Counted from the first letter of the stretch, positions 1-13,172 are shown. The stretch: DNA of 64,000 nt from Arthrobacter sp. 31Y (GCF_000526335.1 NZ_JAFW01000001.1:2170001-2234000), one strand, 5' to 3'. The notes: generated by a model not told the origin, from the letters alone. Made by a program: numbers and translations.

Positions 1-153
1 ATCTCCATCTGGCAGGGCTACTCCATCCCCCAACCCGAATTCACGCCCATGGTCATCACCGGGTCCCTGCTGTCGATCGTCCCATTGCTGGCGGCGTTCA
101 TCATGCTGCAGCGTTTCTGGAAGTCCGGGCTCACCGCAGGAAGCGTCAAATGA
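1..153 (+). CDS. Carbohydrate ABC transporter permease, C-terminal fragment
   Basis: Frame 1 is open from the window edge to TGA at 151-153 and gives the last 50 residues of a protein whose start lies outside the window. The final residues (RFWKSGLTAGSVK) match the usual C-terminus of MalG-type sugar ABC permeases, which end in a Gly-Leu-Thr-Ala-Gly-x-Val-Lys signature after a last transmembrane helix; a hydrophobic stretch (SLLSIVPLLAAFIML) precedes it here. The stop overlaps the next start in an ATGA arrangement, so it is translationally coupled to the dehydrogenase. Sugar specificity cannot be read from this fragment. Confidence 0.8.
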   Translation: MSIWQGYSIPQPEFTPMVITGSLLSIVPLLAAFIMLQRFWKSGLTAGSVK

Positions 154-1154
154 GCCTGAATGTAGCCCTTGCCATGCCGTCCCACACGGCGCGGGCGGTG
201 TTTCCTCCGCGGAGCCTGGACCCGTTGGAGCCGGCGTTGAATCTGCTGAGCCGGGAGCCCATCCAGGACTTTCACACCCCCCAAGGCCGGGCGGTCTTGG
301 AGCAGGCGGACATCCTCCTCACAGGCTGGGGCTGTCCTATGATCGACCACGCTGTCCTGGACGCAGCCCCGCGGCTGCGGTACGTCCTGCACGCGGCCGG
401 GAGCGTCAAACACCACATCGGCGACGCCTGCTGGGAACGCGGCATCCAGGTCAGCTCCGCGGCCGATGCCAACGCCATCCCCGTAGCCGAGTACACCGTG
501 GCCATGATCATCCTGGCGAACAAACGGGTCCTGCAGATCGCCCGCGCCCTGCACACCACCCGGACCGACGTCCTGGCCGAACAGCTCTTCCCGGACATGG
601 GCAACTACCGCAAACGTGTGGGCATCATCGGCGCCTCCAAAATCGGCCGGCACGTGATTCGTCTACTTGCCCCCTATGATCTGGACGTCGTAGTTTCGGA
701 CCCCTACCTGTCCCCCGAAGAAGCCCACGCCCTGGGGGTCGGGCTGGTCAGTCTGGACCACCTCATGGCAAGCAGCGACGTCGTGTCCCTCCACGCGCCG
801 TCGTTACCTTCCACCAAGAACCTCATCAACGCCGGGCTGATCGCGCGGATGCAGCCGGGCACCACGTTCATCAACACCGCGCGCGGTGAGTTGGTGGACC
901 AGGACGCACTGCTGGCCCGGGTGGAGCAGGGCGAGCTGTACGCGATCCTGGACGTCACCACGCCGTGGGTCCTCCCGGCAGGGTCCCGGTTCTACTCGCA
1001 TCCCAACGTCCTGCTCACCCCGCATGTGGCAGGGTCCCTGGGCAACGAGCTTGAGCGAATGGCGGCGAGCGCCGTGGGCGAGGCACTGCGCCTGTCGCGA
1101 GGCGAACAATTGCGGTTCCAGGTGAAGCTGGAGGACCTGGCGTATACGGCCTAA
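150..1154 (+). CDS. D-isomer-specific 2-hydroxyacid dehydrogenase
   Basis: This 334-residue protein fits the length of NAD-dependent 2-hydroxyacid dehydrogenases. The Rossmann nucleotide loop is at about residues 158-166 (GIIGASKIG, with Ala-Ser in place of the usual second Gly). The catalytic Arg lies in TARGE (R245) and the catalytic His in LTPHVAGS (H292). The family reduces 2-oxoacids or oxidises D-2-hydroxyacids in the cytosol. The ATGA overlap with a sugar ABC permease suggests that its substrate derives from the imported carbohydrate, for example a sugar acid, but this is inference. A strong hairpin follows the stop. Confidence 0.85.
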   Translation: MSLNVALAMPSHTARAVFPPRSLDPLEPALNLLSREPIQDFHTPQGRAVLEQADILLTGWGCPMIDHAVLDAAPRLRYVLHAAGSVKHHIGDACWERGIQVSSAADANAIPVAEYTVAMIILANKRVLQIARALHTTRTDVLAEQLFPDMGNYRKRVGIIGASKIGRHVIRLLAPYDLDVVVSDPYLSPEEAHALGVGLVSLDHLMASSDVVSLHAPSLPSTKNLINAGLIARMQPGTTFINTARGELVDQDALLARVEQGELYAILDVTTPWVLPAGSRFYSHPNVLLTPHVAGSLGNELERMAASAVGEALRLSRGEQLRFQVKLEDLAYTA

Positions 1155-1176
1155 GTGCTCGGCAGCGTCCTGAGGC

Positions 1177-1212
1177 AAGCGCACGACGGCGACCTTCCGC
1201 CGTCGTGCGCTT
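1177..1212. terminator. Perfect hairpin, copy 1 of a five-member family
   Basis: The inverted repeat AAGCGCACGACGGCG / CGCCGTCGTGCGCTT has 15-bp perfect arms and a 6-nt loop. It is followed by a T-rich stretch (TTGTTTCGTCTTGTT) on the plus strand. It lies between convergent genes and probably serves as a bidirectional Rho-independent terminator. Four close relatives occur at about 6.3, 13.2, 17.5 and 24.7 kb. Confidence 0.8.
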
Positions 1213-1235
1213 GTTTCGTCTTGTTCGGTGCGGCT

Positions 1236-1733
1236 TTAGCGCCCGTCCTTCTTGGCTTGGCGTTGGGCGCCCTTCGAGCGGCTGGAGGCGTCGCGTTTCA
1301 CTCCGCCCGTGGTTTTCTGGTGCGACCTGGCACGCCCCGAACCTGTGCCGGACGTGGTGCTTGTTCCTGAAGTTCCCGGCCCGGACGACTTGCCTGCACT
1401 GGCGCGTTCCAGGCGCTCATCCTTCAGTTCCTCGGCTGCCTGGTGGGCCACCCGGGCAAGTTCTGTGCTGACGATCGAGAGCGCTTCCTCGAAGACATAG
1501 GCCCGGGCCCGGGCTTTGTCCGACTTGTTCGCAGCAGCTCCGCGTCCGCCGGCCTCCAGCACTTCGTCTGCCGCTTTGCGTCGATAGTTGGTGGTGTATT
1601 TGTTCCTGGCCCGCCGTACCCTTTTATGCAGACCGAGCAGGCCTTCTTCGTCGAGCAGCTCAAGTCTGGCTGGTTCCAATTCGCGAATCAAATCACGTTG
1701 ATCGTCCTTCAACACCCACAGATATTGGTCCAT
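1236..1733 (-). CDS. Conserved hypothetical protein, basic tail
   Basis: This 165-residue protein has an acidic, charged, probably helical N-terminal part (about residues 1-110, including a LHKRVRRARNKY stretch). Its C-terminal tail of about 55 residues is low-complexity and rich in Ser, Gly, Thr, Lys and Arg. The tail resembles disordered nucleic-acid-binding tails, but no domain is recognised. It converges on the hydroxyacid dehydrogenase and shares the hairpin between them. No function is assigned. Confidence 0.6.
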   Translation of the reverse strand: MDQYLWVLKDDQRDLIRELEPARLELLDEEGLLGLHKRVRRARNKYTTNYRRKAADEVLEAGGRGAAANKSDKARARAYVFEEALSIVSTELARVAHQAAEELKDERLERASAGKSSGPGTSGTSTTSGTGSGRARSHQKTTGGVKRDASSRSKGAQRQAKKDGR

Positions 1734-1811
1734 TGGCCGATAATTCCATACCTCCAGTCCGAGGGATAGAGCCTTGCGGAGTTCTCACTCAATGTGGGGG
1801 ATGATTCCGTT

Positions 1812-2726
1812 TCATTCGAAGAGTTCCGGTGCCGCCGTCAGTGCAACATAAGCCCAAACGTCCAGGCCGAGTGGCTCAAGGGCCGTAGCAATGGCCCGGC
1901 GGACGGCGTCCTCCTGACCCACATTCCACTCCGATCCGGCCACGACGAAGTCAACCTCAACGTAGAGCTTCCGTCCCACCTTTCCTGAGCGCACCAGCGG
2001 TTCCTGCAGTCCGTATTCCTGCCTCACAGCCTGCACCGCAGCGGTGATGGCTGCGTCGATTTCCGTCGATGGCGCACCTTCAAGGAGTTCGTTCAAACCC
2101 GCCCTGATCAGTCCGATGGGGATGTACGCAAGGATCAGGCAGGCGAGCAGAACCAGTACCGGATCGACGTAAAGGGCAACATCGTCAAGGCTGAAGCGCT
2201 GGAGGACCAAGGCCACCGCTGCGCCCACGAGCATCATGACGCTGAGGATCGCTCCTGCCCGCCACTGCGCAATTTCGGCTCCCACCAGATCCGAGTCCGG
2301 GGCCGAGCGCCGCATCCACCAGGCCACGGCGAATCCGATAGCAGCGGTGACCGCCCCATAAATGGCGATGATGGTGGGGTTGACCGGGGAGCCGCCGCCG
2401 CGAATGACAAGCACGGCATCACCCACGGCGATCAGGAGCGTGGCGGCCACAGCGATCCCCTGGATCAAGACCACCAAAGGCGTCAGCGCGTCCCGCCCGA
2501 ACGGGAAGCGCCGGGTTGGTCCGGCCGCCGAGGCAGAGGATGCCTTGAGTGAGATGGCGGACAGGATCAGGCCGATACCCATGTAAGCACCGTCGAAGAC
2601 GATGATTCTGGTACCGCTGATGACACCCAGGATCAGGGCGCCGGCCGCGAAGATCGCCGATACCCACAGCGAAACCCGCAGCGCGTACCCTTCTGACCTG
2701 AGCTGTGAGTCCATCGCTTCCCCCAT
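1812..2726 (-). CDS. Cation diffusion facilitator (CDF)-family transporter, atypical
   Basis: The 304-residue protein has about six membrane segments followed by a cytoplasmic C-terminal domain of about 85 residues starting near STEIDAAITAAV. This is the CDF architecture for export of divalent metals such as Zn, Co, Fe or Mn. The segment corresponding to membrane helix 2 reads VFDGAYMGIG and that of helix 5 reads GAEIAQWRAGAI. The usual HxxxD or DxxxD metal-site pairs are therefore not visible, so substrate and activity are uncertain. The ATG at 2726 has an AAGGAG site 7 nt upstream, which fixes the start. Confidence 0.75.
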   Translation of the reverse strand: MGEAMDSQLRSEGYALRVSLWVSAIFAAGALILGVISGTRIIVFDGAYMGIGLILSAISLKASSASAAGPTRRFPFGRDALTPLVVLIQGIAVAATLLIAVGDAVLVIRGGGSPVNPTIIAIYGAVTAAIGFAVAWWMRRSAPDSDLVGAEIAQWRAGAILSVMMLVGAAVALVLQRFSLDDVALYVDPVLVLLACLILAYIPIGLIRAGLNELLEGAPSTEIDAAITAAVQAVRQEYGLQEPLVRSGKVGRKLYVEVDFVVAGSEWNVGQEDAVRRAIATALEPLGLDVWAYVALTAAPELFE

Positions 2727-2837
2727 GCAGTCACTCCTTTATTTTGTGGAGTATTGCGTGGACGAAGCGGAAGGGGCCGGCACGGGTTCAGTGTTCGTAG
2801 CCGTCATGGCAACTTCTGTTTGCAACTGCTGCTTGCG

Positions 2838-3260
2838 TCACGGCGCGGGCTCTCCTTTGGAACCCGCCCAGCCGGCCAGCCCCTGCTCATCCTCAGAAGG
2901 ATCCTTGAGCCATGCCATTGCTTCCTCTTCGGAGCTGAAGAAGCGCGTGGGGCACGGCGGCTCGTGAACGGCCAATTGGTAGTGCGCCAGCATGCGGTCA
3001 ACGGGATTGTTTCCCAGCAACGCGATCCTGGACGCCGCACAAGGTTCCAGGAAAACCTTCCGGGCTGCGTGGCTGAGATGACCCGTATCTGCCATGGTCA
3101 CCAGCAGCGGGTAGCGGCGGCCATCGGCGACGTCGTTCACGGCCTCCACGGCTGCCTTGGCGTTCTCTTCTTCTATCCGCACACCCGGCCTCCAGGCCAG
3201 GGCCATGACGTCGCCAGCCTCAAACCAGATGTCGTAATCGCCCGCATCCGCCTGAGCCAT
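2838..3260 (-). CDS. STAS/SpoIIAA-like domain protein
   Basis: The protein has 140 residues. Its pattern (alternating beta strands, a YPLLVTMADTGHLSHAARKVF core, then GNNPVDRMLAHYQL) resembles the SpoIIAA-like/STAS-fold proteins common in Arthrobacter, here of the DUF7793 type. Such proteins are cytosolic and may act as anti-sigma-antagonist or lipid-binding modules. No phosphorylatable Ser in the canonical SpoIIAA context is evident. The family assignment is tentative. It is divergent from the histidine kinase downstream. Confidence 0.55.
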   Translation of the reverse strand: MAQADAGDYDIWFEAGDVMALAWRPGVRIEEENAKAAVEAVNDVADGRRYPLLVTMADTGHLSHAARKVFLEPCAASRIALLGNNPVDRMLAHYQLAVHEPPCPTRFFSSEEEAMAWLKDPSEDEQGLAGWAGSKGEPAP

Positions 3261-3375
3261 AGAACCGTCTCCATCTCTCGTGGACCGCCCGATTTACCGA
3301 GCGCCGTTGCGCCTCGAACTGACTCCACACTGCACCCGCGGACAATCTTCCCGTCTCATCCGAAAGGAGTGATCT

Positions 3376-3453
3376 TTGGCCGCCGCTCAGCCCGGGGACG
3401 GGGTCTGCTCGGTCATGCGTCCCAGTAAACCACCGCCGCCAACGTCCCGGTAG
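3376..3453 (+). other. Possible 25-codon leader peptide upstream of the histidine kinase
   Basis: A strong AAAGGAG site at 3363-3369 is followed 6 nt later by TTG at 3376 and an open frame of 25 codons ending in TAG at 3451-3453. The peptide ends with a PSKPPPPTSR stretch. It lies 41 bp before the ATG of the histidine kinase gene. A proline run in a leader could couple translation to downstream expression. Only the ribosome site and frame are direct evidence. Confidence 0.2.
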
Positions 3454-3494
3454 TATCGGCAGGGAATCCTAAAGACGCTTGGGGGAGTAATAAC

Positions 3495-4724
3495 ATGACG
3501 GAAGTTCAGGGGCAGCTGTCCTTCACTGACGACATCAGCCGGGACCTGGAATTACAGGAGTATGGCCTGGACCCTGCCGTGGATTCCACCCTGCTTCCCA
3601 ATGCCGCCGTCATGAGTGCCCTGCAGAACCTGGTGCGGCTCGCCACCGAGCTTTGCGGTGCTCCCTTTGGCGTAGTGAACATCATCAGCGCGGAGTACCA
3701 GCACCAGATCGGCGCGTGGGGCGTGGACCCCGGCATCTGCTCACGTGAGGATTCCATGTGCGCCAAGGTGTTCCTCTCCCGTGAACGGACCGTGGTGGCG
3801 GATGCATCGCTGGATCCGCGCTTCGCCGACAATCCTTTCGTTACCGGTGAAATCGGGAACGTCCGCTTCTACGCATCGGTCCCGTTGCAGACAAAATCCG
3901 GCTTCGTCCCCGGAACCTTGTGCGTTTTCTCGGACAAAACCAATGAGCTGCGCCCCGAACAGGTGAGCATGCTGGAGGTCTTGGCGAAGCAGGTGGTGGA
4001 GTTGTTGGAGCTTCAACACCGCACCGTCCAGCTGGACCGCACATACGCCGAGCTGCGAGAGAGCAACGCCAAGCTCGCAGGGTTTGCCGGCCGCGTCAGC
4101 CACGACCTCCGCATTCCGCTCACCACCATCCTGGGCTATGTGGAACTGGTGGAAGACGATCCCGACGTTGAACCGACCAGCACGGCCGCGCGTTACCTAG
4201 ACCGGATCGGCTCCAGCGGGCGGCGGATGCTGGGCATGCTCGAGGATGTTCTGAGCTACTCCCGGGTGGGCGGCTCAGTCCAGCCCACGCAGGTTTCCCT
4301 TCGCCAGGTCACCGAGGAAGTTGCCCGTGATTTGGGCATTGAGAACCACCGGATTGTGGAGGTGGAAGATCTGACTCTCCACGCCGACCGTGGACAACTG
4401 CGGACGCTGCTGCAGAACCTGCTCTCCAACGCCATGAATTACCGCAGCCCTGAGCGCGATCTCCGCGTCCGGATCAGCGGGGTCTCCAATTATCAGGGCG
4501 CCACGATCTTCGTGGCGGACAACGGCAAGGGCATTAAACCCGAGGACCGCGCCAAAGCCTTGGAGCCCTTGGTGCGTCTGCGGCGGCAAGGTGACGGCCC
4601 GGGTTCCGGTCTCGGCCTGGCCACCTGCAGCAGCATTGCCAAGGCACACGGGGGCGACCTCACTTTGAAAGAAACTCCCGGCGGCGGAACCACGGTGGCA
4701 GTCAGTTTTCCCGCCGGCCTCTAG
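3495..4724 (+). CDS. GAF-domain sensor histidine kinase, orphan
   Basis: The protein is 409 residues long and lacks transmembrane segments, so it is a cytosolic sensor. A GAF domain spans about residues 45-170. The HisKA helix carries the phospho-acceptor His in VSHDLRIPLTTILGY near residue 203. An HATPase domain follows at about 295-405 with the N-box (LLQNLLSNAMNYR), G1 box (VADNGKGI) and G2 box (GSGLGLATCSSIAKAHGG). No response-regulator gene is adjacent, so its partner is unknown. The start ATG follows GGGGGAG. Confidence 0.85.
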   Translation: MTEVQGQLSFTDDISRDLELQEYGLDPAVDSTLLPNAAVMSALQNLVRLATELCGAPFGVVNIISAEYQHQIGAWGVDPGICSREDSMCAKVFLSRERTVVADASLDPRFADNPFVTGEIGNVRFYASVPLQTKSGFVPGTLCVFSDKTNELRPEQVSMLEVLAKQVVELLELQHRTVQLDRTYAELRESNAKLAGFAGRVSHDLRIPLTTILGYVELVEDDPDVEPTSTAARYLDRIGSSGRRMLGMLEDVLSYSRVGGSVQPTQVSLRQVTEEVARDLGIENHRIVEVEDLTLHADRGQLRTLLQNLLSNAMNYRSPERDLRVRISGVSNYQGATIFVADNGKGIKPEDRAKALEPLVRLRRQGDGPGSGLGLATCSSIAKAHGGDLTLKETPGGGTTVAVSFPAGL

Positions 4725-4809
4725 CCGCACCGGGGTGTCGCCGGGTCCTTAGCCGTTCAGCCTGTCATCATTCGAGGCATGACCACCGCGTACGCCCGGT
4801 AGAGAAACC

Positions 4810-6300
4810 ATGCAGCGGCCCGCCCCCGTCCGCTCACCGTTCACGATCCCACTTGTCGTCATCGTGTTCCTCATGGCCGCCTGCGTCCCTATGCCACTGC
4901 AGCCAAGCCATCCTCTCCGGCCCGGACTCAGTGCACCCATCGCGGTGATCGGCGAGGCACCGTCCAAGATTGCCCTGCAAGGAACAACCGTGGACATGAC
5001 GACGCGCACGGCAGGCGCAACACCCACCGTTGCGACGTGGCAGTACATCAACGGGGCCCTGACCTTGAACAACAAGCTCGATGCCCGGCTGCTCAGTATT
5101 TTCGACTCCCGTGCCGGCGGACGCCATGAACCCGCGGCGCTGCCGGCCACCCCCGGCGCTCTCCTGGCCCACGGTGTTTCGGTCAGCCATGAAATCGTCC
5201 TGGCCACCGGAAACATGGTCGGGTCCAGATTTGTGCAAACAACCATGAACGACGGCGTCCGCACCGGTCTCATCGACGAGATCACTTACGAGGACCTCAG
5301 CACAGGCGTTGTCACTGATAGTGCCGCCCTGATCAACCCCGGCCTGACCGGCACCTTGCGGGCAATGCTCGCCGAAGCGATCAGCCCGACCGCCACGCCA
5401 ACCCCATCCACGCCCGCCCCAGCACCGACTTCCGCTGATGACACCGGGTTGCTCACCGCCGTCGCGTTCACCACGCGCGGGCTCCTCAGCGTCACCCTCC
5501 ACCGGGACCCCGCAACAGGCGCAGCTCTCCCCCGTTCTGTCACCGTGACCTTGAACGCCGAAGCAACAGCCGACGTCGTTTCGCCAGCAGGTGAGGCTCT
5601 TCGCAACGCAGTGATCACCGGCGCACCCTTCACTGCTCCCCCGCCCGCCCCGGACGGCGCAGCTCACATCAACTGCGAGCTCGTGGCCTGCGCTGCACTC
5701 ACCTACGACGACGGACCCAACGCCCAAACCACCCGCCTCCTGGCGATTCTCGACAAACACCAAGTCTTCGCCACGTTCTTCCAGCAGGGCGGATACGTCA
5801 GGGCAAATCCGTCGGTGGCGAAGGCCGTGGCAGCTGCGGGCCACACCATCGCAAACCACACCATGAGCCACCCGTACCTCACCAAACTGTCGCCAGCGGG
5901 CATCGTGAGCGAAGTCCAGGGGGCCCGGAACGCCATTGAGAAAGCGACGGGAGTGGTGCCAGCTTATGTGCGGCCACCCTACGGAGCTACCAATAAGTCA
6001 GTTGCCGCTTCGGTCGGAGTGCCCCAGATCCTCTGGGATGTGGACTCCTTGGATTGGCAATCGAAGAACAAGGCAGCATTCCTCCCCCGGATCATGAGCC
6101 TGGTCAAACCCGGATCCGTCATCCTCCTCCACGACGTCCACGCTTCCACCGTGGAGGGCCAGAGCGAACTCATCACCCAGCTCAAAGGCAAGGGCTTCTA
6201 CTTGGTCACGCTCCCGCAGCTTTTCGAGGGAATCGACCTGCAGCCGGGCGCATCCTACAAATGCCGCGGCACCGCCCCGGGGTGCGTTGCCGGGCGCTGA
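4810..6300 (+). CDS. Polysaccharide deacetylase (NodB-like) lipoprotein
   Basis: This 496-residue protein begins with a lipoprotein signal peptide ending in the lipobox LMAAC (lipidated Cys 25). It should be anchored on the outer face of the membrane. Residues about 30-285 form an N-terminal domain containing a Pro/Thr-rich linker (about 195-215). A C-terminal NodB domain follows: motif 1 TYDDGPN (near 298), motif 2 NHTMSHPYL (near 350), motif 3 RPPYG (near 388) and motif 5 ILLHDVH (near 440). The metal-binding Asp and two His are all present. It probably deacetylates peptidoglycan or another N-acetylated surface glycan. Confidence 0.88.
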   Translation: MQRPAPVRSPFTIPLVVIVFLMAACVPMPLQPSHPLRPGLSAPIAVIGEAPSKIALQGTTVDMTTRTAGATPTVATWQYINGALTLNNKLDARLLSIFDSRAGGRHEPAALPATPGALLAHGVSVSHEIVLATGNMVGSRFVQTTMNDGVRTGLIDEITYEDLSTGVVTDSAALINPGLTGTLRAMLAEAISPTATPTPSTPAPAPTSADDTGLLTAVAFTTRGLLSVTLHRDPATGAALPRSVTVTLNAEATADVVSPAGEALRNAVITGAPFTAPPPAPDGAAHINCELVACAALTYDDGPNAQTTRLLAILDKHQVFATFFQQGGYVRANPSVAKAVAAAGHTIANHTMSHPYLTKLSPAGIVSEVQGARNAIEKATGVVPAYVRPPYGATNKSVAASVGVPQILWDVDSLDWQSKNKAAFLPRIMSLVKPGSVILLHDVHASTVEGQSELITQLKGKGFYLVTLPQLFEGIDLQPGASYKCRGTAPGCVAGR

Positions 6301-6342
6301 ACTTCGCTGGACACCGAGCTTCGCGGGGCTCAGGGGCCTACA

Positions 6343-6371
6343 GCACGACGGCGCCAGGGTCGCCGTCGTGC
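6343..6371. terminator. Perfect hairpin, copy 2 of the family
   Basis: GCACGACGGCG / CGCCGTCGTGC, 11-bp perfect arms with a 7-nt loop, lies between the convergent deacetylase and kinase genes. It shares the core of copy 1. The downstream tract is CGTTAAATTC. Confidence 0.7.
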
Positions 6372-6392
6372 GTTAAATTCGCGCGGTTCGGG

Positions 6393-7817
6393 CTACTTGC
6401 CCTCGCCGGGCCCCTTGGCCTTCTCTGGCTTCTTCTCGCTCTTGCCGCCGCTCTTGTCCTTGGCGGTGTTTGCTACCTCTTGGCCCGGCACCGCAGCAGG
6501 CACCGGCGCGGGTGCACTGTCCTGCGCCGGGTCCTGGAGAATGACTACCTCGGCTGGCTGGACCTCGGCGTTACCAGCATCGACGGGCTCAGCATTGCCG
6601 CCGTTATCCGCGGGTTCAGCGTCCGCGGTCACCGGCGGTACCGGGAGAGCGGGCACAACCGGCGTCGCCGGCTGCGGCTCGGCCTGCGAAACACCCGTGT
6701 CCGCGGGCTGGGAGGGGTCCATGGTGTTGCCTGTGGGCGTGAGTCCCTGGGAGAGGATCAGCAGGGCAGTCGGAATGGTCACCGCCACGGCGGCCACGCC
6801 ACGAACGGTTTTGGGCCGCCGTTTGCTGAAGTCCCTGAGGCTGGTAACGGTGGCCAGCCGTCTGGTTGGCGTGCGCAGTGGCGGCCGCGAAGGCGTGGAA
6901 GGCAGCAGCGCGGTCCTTCGCCCGGACTGTATCCCTTCCTCGGCGAGCGCCTGCTCCACGTTGTGTGCCGTGGGGCGTTTCTCGGGATCCATGTCCGTCA
7001 TCGCTTCGAGCAGTTCCCGCAGCGGAGCGGGCAATTCCACAGGGATCTGCGGCGCGCGGTGAAGTCGGGCTGATGCGGTCTCAATAGGAGTTCCCGGGTA
7101 TTCAGCCTTTCCCGTGAGGCATTCGAGGAGTACCAGGCCCAGCGAGTAGATGTCGCTGGCAGGAGTCAACGCCAGCCCCTGGGCCTGCTCGGGGCTGAGG
7201 TACTGGGCGGTCCCCACGGTGAAGCCTGTTGCGGTGAGGCGGTGATCGTTCATGACCAGGGCGACGCCGAAGTCGGCCAGTTTCACCGACTGCTGGCCCA
7301 GTCCGTCGTCGTCGGATACCAGGATGTTGGCCGGTTTGATGTCTCGGTGGATGACGCCCTGTTCGTGAACCTGGGACAGCGCTCCGGCGAGCCGGATCCC
7401 GATCCGGGCGGTCTCTGGAACCGTCAGTGGTCCGTCGGTCAGCACCGCGCGCAAGTCCCGGCCTTCGGCCAGTTCCATGACCAGATACGCGCGTTCCTCA
7501 TCGTTGCGTGTATCCACCCCGGCATCGAAGGCTGCCACCAGTCCCGGGTGATCGAAGGCTGCCAGGAGCCGCATTTCGTTCTCCTGCCGGGCCCGGAACG
7601 ACTCATCGCCGGAACCGGGCAAGAAGATTTTTATGGCTACTTGGCGGCCAAGCAGCAGGTCCTTCGCTTGATAGACGGCGGACATGGCGCCCCTGCCCAG
7701 CAGGGATCCCAGCTGGTAGCGGCCATCGAGTATTTCAGTTGTGCCTGCACGGTCAGGTCCTGCAGTGGCGCCGGAGGTGGGGAAATGGGGGTCCACGGCC
7801 TCGTAGTTGTTGCCCAC
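6393..7817 (-). CDS. Membrane-anchored Ser/Thr protein kinase
   Basis: An N-terminal Hanks-type kinase domain (about residues 30-280) shows the Gly loop LGRGAMSAVY, catalytic Lys in VAIKIF, HRDIKPANIL, DFGVAL and the GTAQYLSPEQ activation segment. A single hydrophobic helix near residues 340-360 is followed by an Ala/Pro-rich extracellular region ending in a Lys-rich tail. No PASTA repeats are present, so this is not a PknB orthologue. The GTG at 7817 is preferred because AAGGA lies 10 nt upstream; a GTG at 7826 is too close to that site. Confidence 0.85.
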   Translation of the reverse strand: MGNNYEAVDPHFPTSGATAGPDRAGTTEILDGRYQLGSLLGRGAMSAVYQAKDLLLGRQVAIKIFLPGSGDESFRARQENEMRLLAAFDHPGLVAAFDAGVDTRNDEERAYLVMELAEGRDLRAVLTDGPLTVPETARIGIRLAGALSQVHEQGVIHRDIKPANILVSDDDGLGQQSVKLADFGVALVMNDHRLTATGFTVGTAQYLSPEQAQGLALTPASDIYSLGLVLLECLTGKAEYPGTPIETASARLHRAPQIPVELPAPLRELLEAMTDMDPEKRPTAHNVEQALAEEGIQSGRRTALLPSTPSRPPLRTPTRRLATVTSLRDFSKRRPKTVRGVAAVAVTIPTALLILSQGLTPTGNTMDPSQPADTGVSQAEPQPATPVVPALPVPPVTADAEPADNGGNAEPVDAGNAEVQPAEVVILQDPAQDSAPAPVPAAVPGQEVANTAKDKSGGKSEKKPEKAKGPGEGK

Positions 7818-7987
7818 GAATGTCACGTCCTTCAGGCATACCTGGAGTCATGGACCCAACCGCTGTCCTTGCGCCACCCAGGCAATGCCGTCAATCAAAC
7901 TTTCACGATGGCCGCGCGGCCGACTGCTTCAGCCACGTGCGGCCCAGGCAAACAGCCCAAACAGCATCATCCGGTTTACCAGATAAG

Positions 7988-8005
7988 TAATCAGGATACT
8001 GATTA
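7988..8005. promoter_or_regulatory. Palindrome upstream of the Ser/Thr kinase
   Basis: TAATCAGGATACTGATTA is a perfect 7+4+7 inverted repeat in an AT-rich patch, 170 bp upstream of the kinase start. A related sequence, ATCAGGATACTTATGAT, lies upstream of the DUF6458 gene near 17855-17871. A regulator or promoter element is plausible; the binding protein is unknown. Confidence 0.35.
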
Positions 8006-8046
8006 AGCAGCCGGAAGGGTAATGCAAAGGCTCAGGAACCCGGATG

Positions 8047-8688
8047 TCAGGCGGCTTGAAGCCTGTCCACCGCCGCGCGCAGCACGCCCGCCGGAACGCC
8101 CAGCGACCATTCAGCTATGTCGGTGATGAACCGCTTGAAGGCGTCATAATCGAAGGGCTCAGCGTTGTTGACGTAGGAGCCCACGCCGTCGATGGCCACC
8201 CAAATACGGATGCACGCCGCAAAGGGGTCCGCCACTGTGAAGTCGCCGGACGCGACGCCATCTTCAATGAGGGTGGCCAGCCGGTTGCGATCCAGTTGCT
8301 CCTGCCCCAGCAGCGCCTCGGTGAGCGCGGGAGTAAATCGGCAGAGGTGCCGCGCGTTGAGCCATAGCCGGGTGAGTTCCAAGGTTTCATGACCTTCGCT
8401 GCGCGAGACCAGGTGGGCCATGCGCTCGAGTGGAGTTCCGTCGTCGGGAAACAGTTCTTCCCGTTCCTCCGAAACGGCTCGCACAAACGCGGCGATCACC
8501 AAGTCTTCAGCGGCCGGATAGTAGTGGCTGATCAGGCCAGGCCGCACACCCAAGCGGTCGGCGACGGCGCGGAGGGTAATCCGCTCAAGCCCATCACTCA
8601 AGGCAATGGAAGCGGCTTCGGCGAGGATTTCGGCTCGTCGCTCGTCGGGTAACTTCCGGACTCGTTGGGCTGCGGGGCTTGACACCAT
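8047..8688 (-). CDS. TetR-family transcriptional regulator (BetI-like C-terminus)
   Basis: The 213-residue protein carries an N-terminal TetR helix-turn-helix (about residues 17-62: RAEILAEAASIALSDG, then LRAVADRLGVRPGLISHYY). The ligand-binding domain contains the ARHLCRFTPALTEAL region seen in BetI-type regulators. It is divergent from the permease-hydrolase operon, with two palindromes between them, so it probably represses that operon and itself. No ribosome site precedes the ATG, which suggests a short or leaderless transcript. Confidence 0.85.
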   Translation of the reverse strand: MVSSPAAQRVRKLPDERRAEILAEAASIALSDGLERITLRAVADRLGVRPGLISHYYPAAEDLVIAAFVRAVSEEREELFPDDGTPLERMAHLVSRSEGHETLELTRLWLNARHLCRFTPALTEALLGQEQLDRNRLATLIEDGVASGDFTVADPFAACIRIWVAIDGVGSYVNNAEPFDYDAFKRFITDIAEWSLGVPAGVLRAAVDRLQAA

Positions 8689-8699
8689 GCCATTCAGTC

Positions 8700-8741
8700 T
8701 ATTGGATTAGTGACCAATAGCTCATTGGTCATGCGACCAAT
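8700..8741. promoter_or_regulatory. Two palindromic operators between TetR gene and permease operon
   Basis: Site 1 is TATTGGATTAGTGACCAATA (8700-8719, 6-bp arms). Site 2 is ATTGGTCATGCGACCAAT (8724-8741, perfect 7-bp arms). Both share TTGGTC/GACCAA half-sites and fill the 112-bp divergent intergenic region. They are strong candidates for binding of the adjacent TetR protein. Confidence 0.65.
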
Positions 8742-8800
8742 AACGTCCATGGACCGGCATCCCAGCGTTGCGAACCGGTCCTTGCCCGAGAGGAACAGCG

Positions 8801-13135
<4,335 letters not shown>

Positions 13136-13172
13136 AAACCGTCCAAGTCGGGCGGCACTAACCGCAGCCGAA

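Noticed and set aside
4834..5871. A 345-codon open frame antisense to the polysaccharide deacetylase
   Set aside because: The deacetylase frame has a signal peptide and all NodB motifs; the antisense frame is low-complexity Gly/Arg/Cys sequence typical of GC-rich shadow frames.
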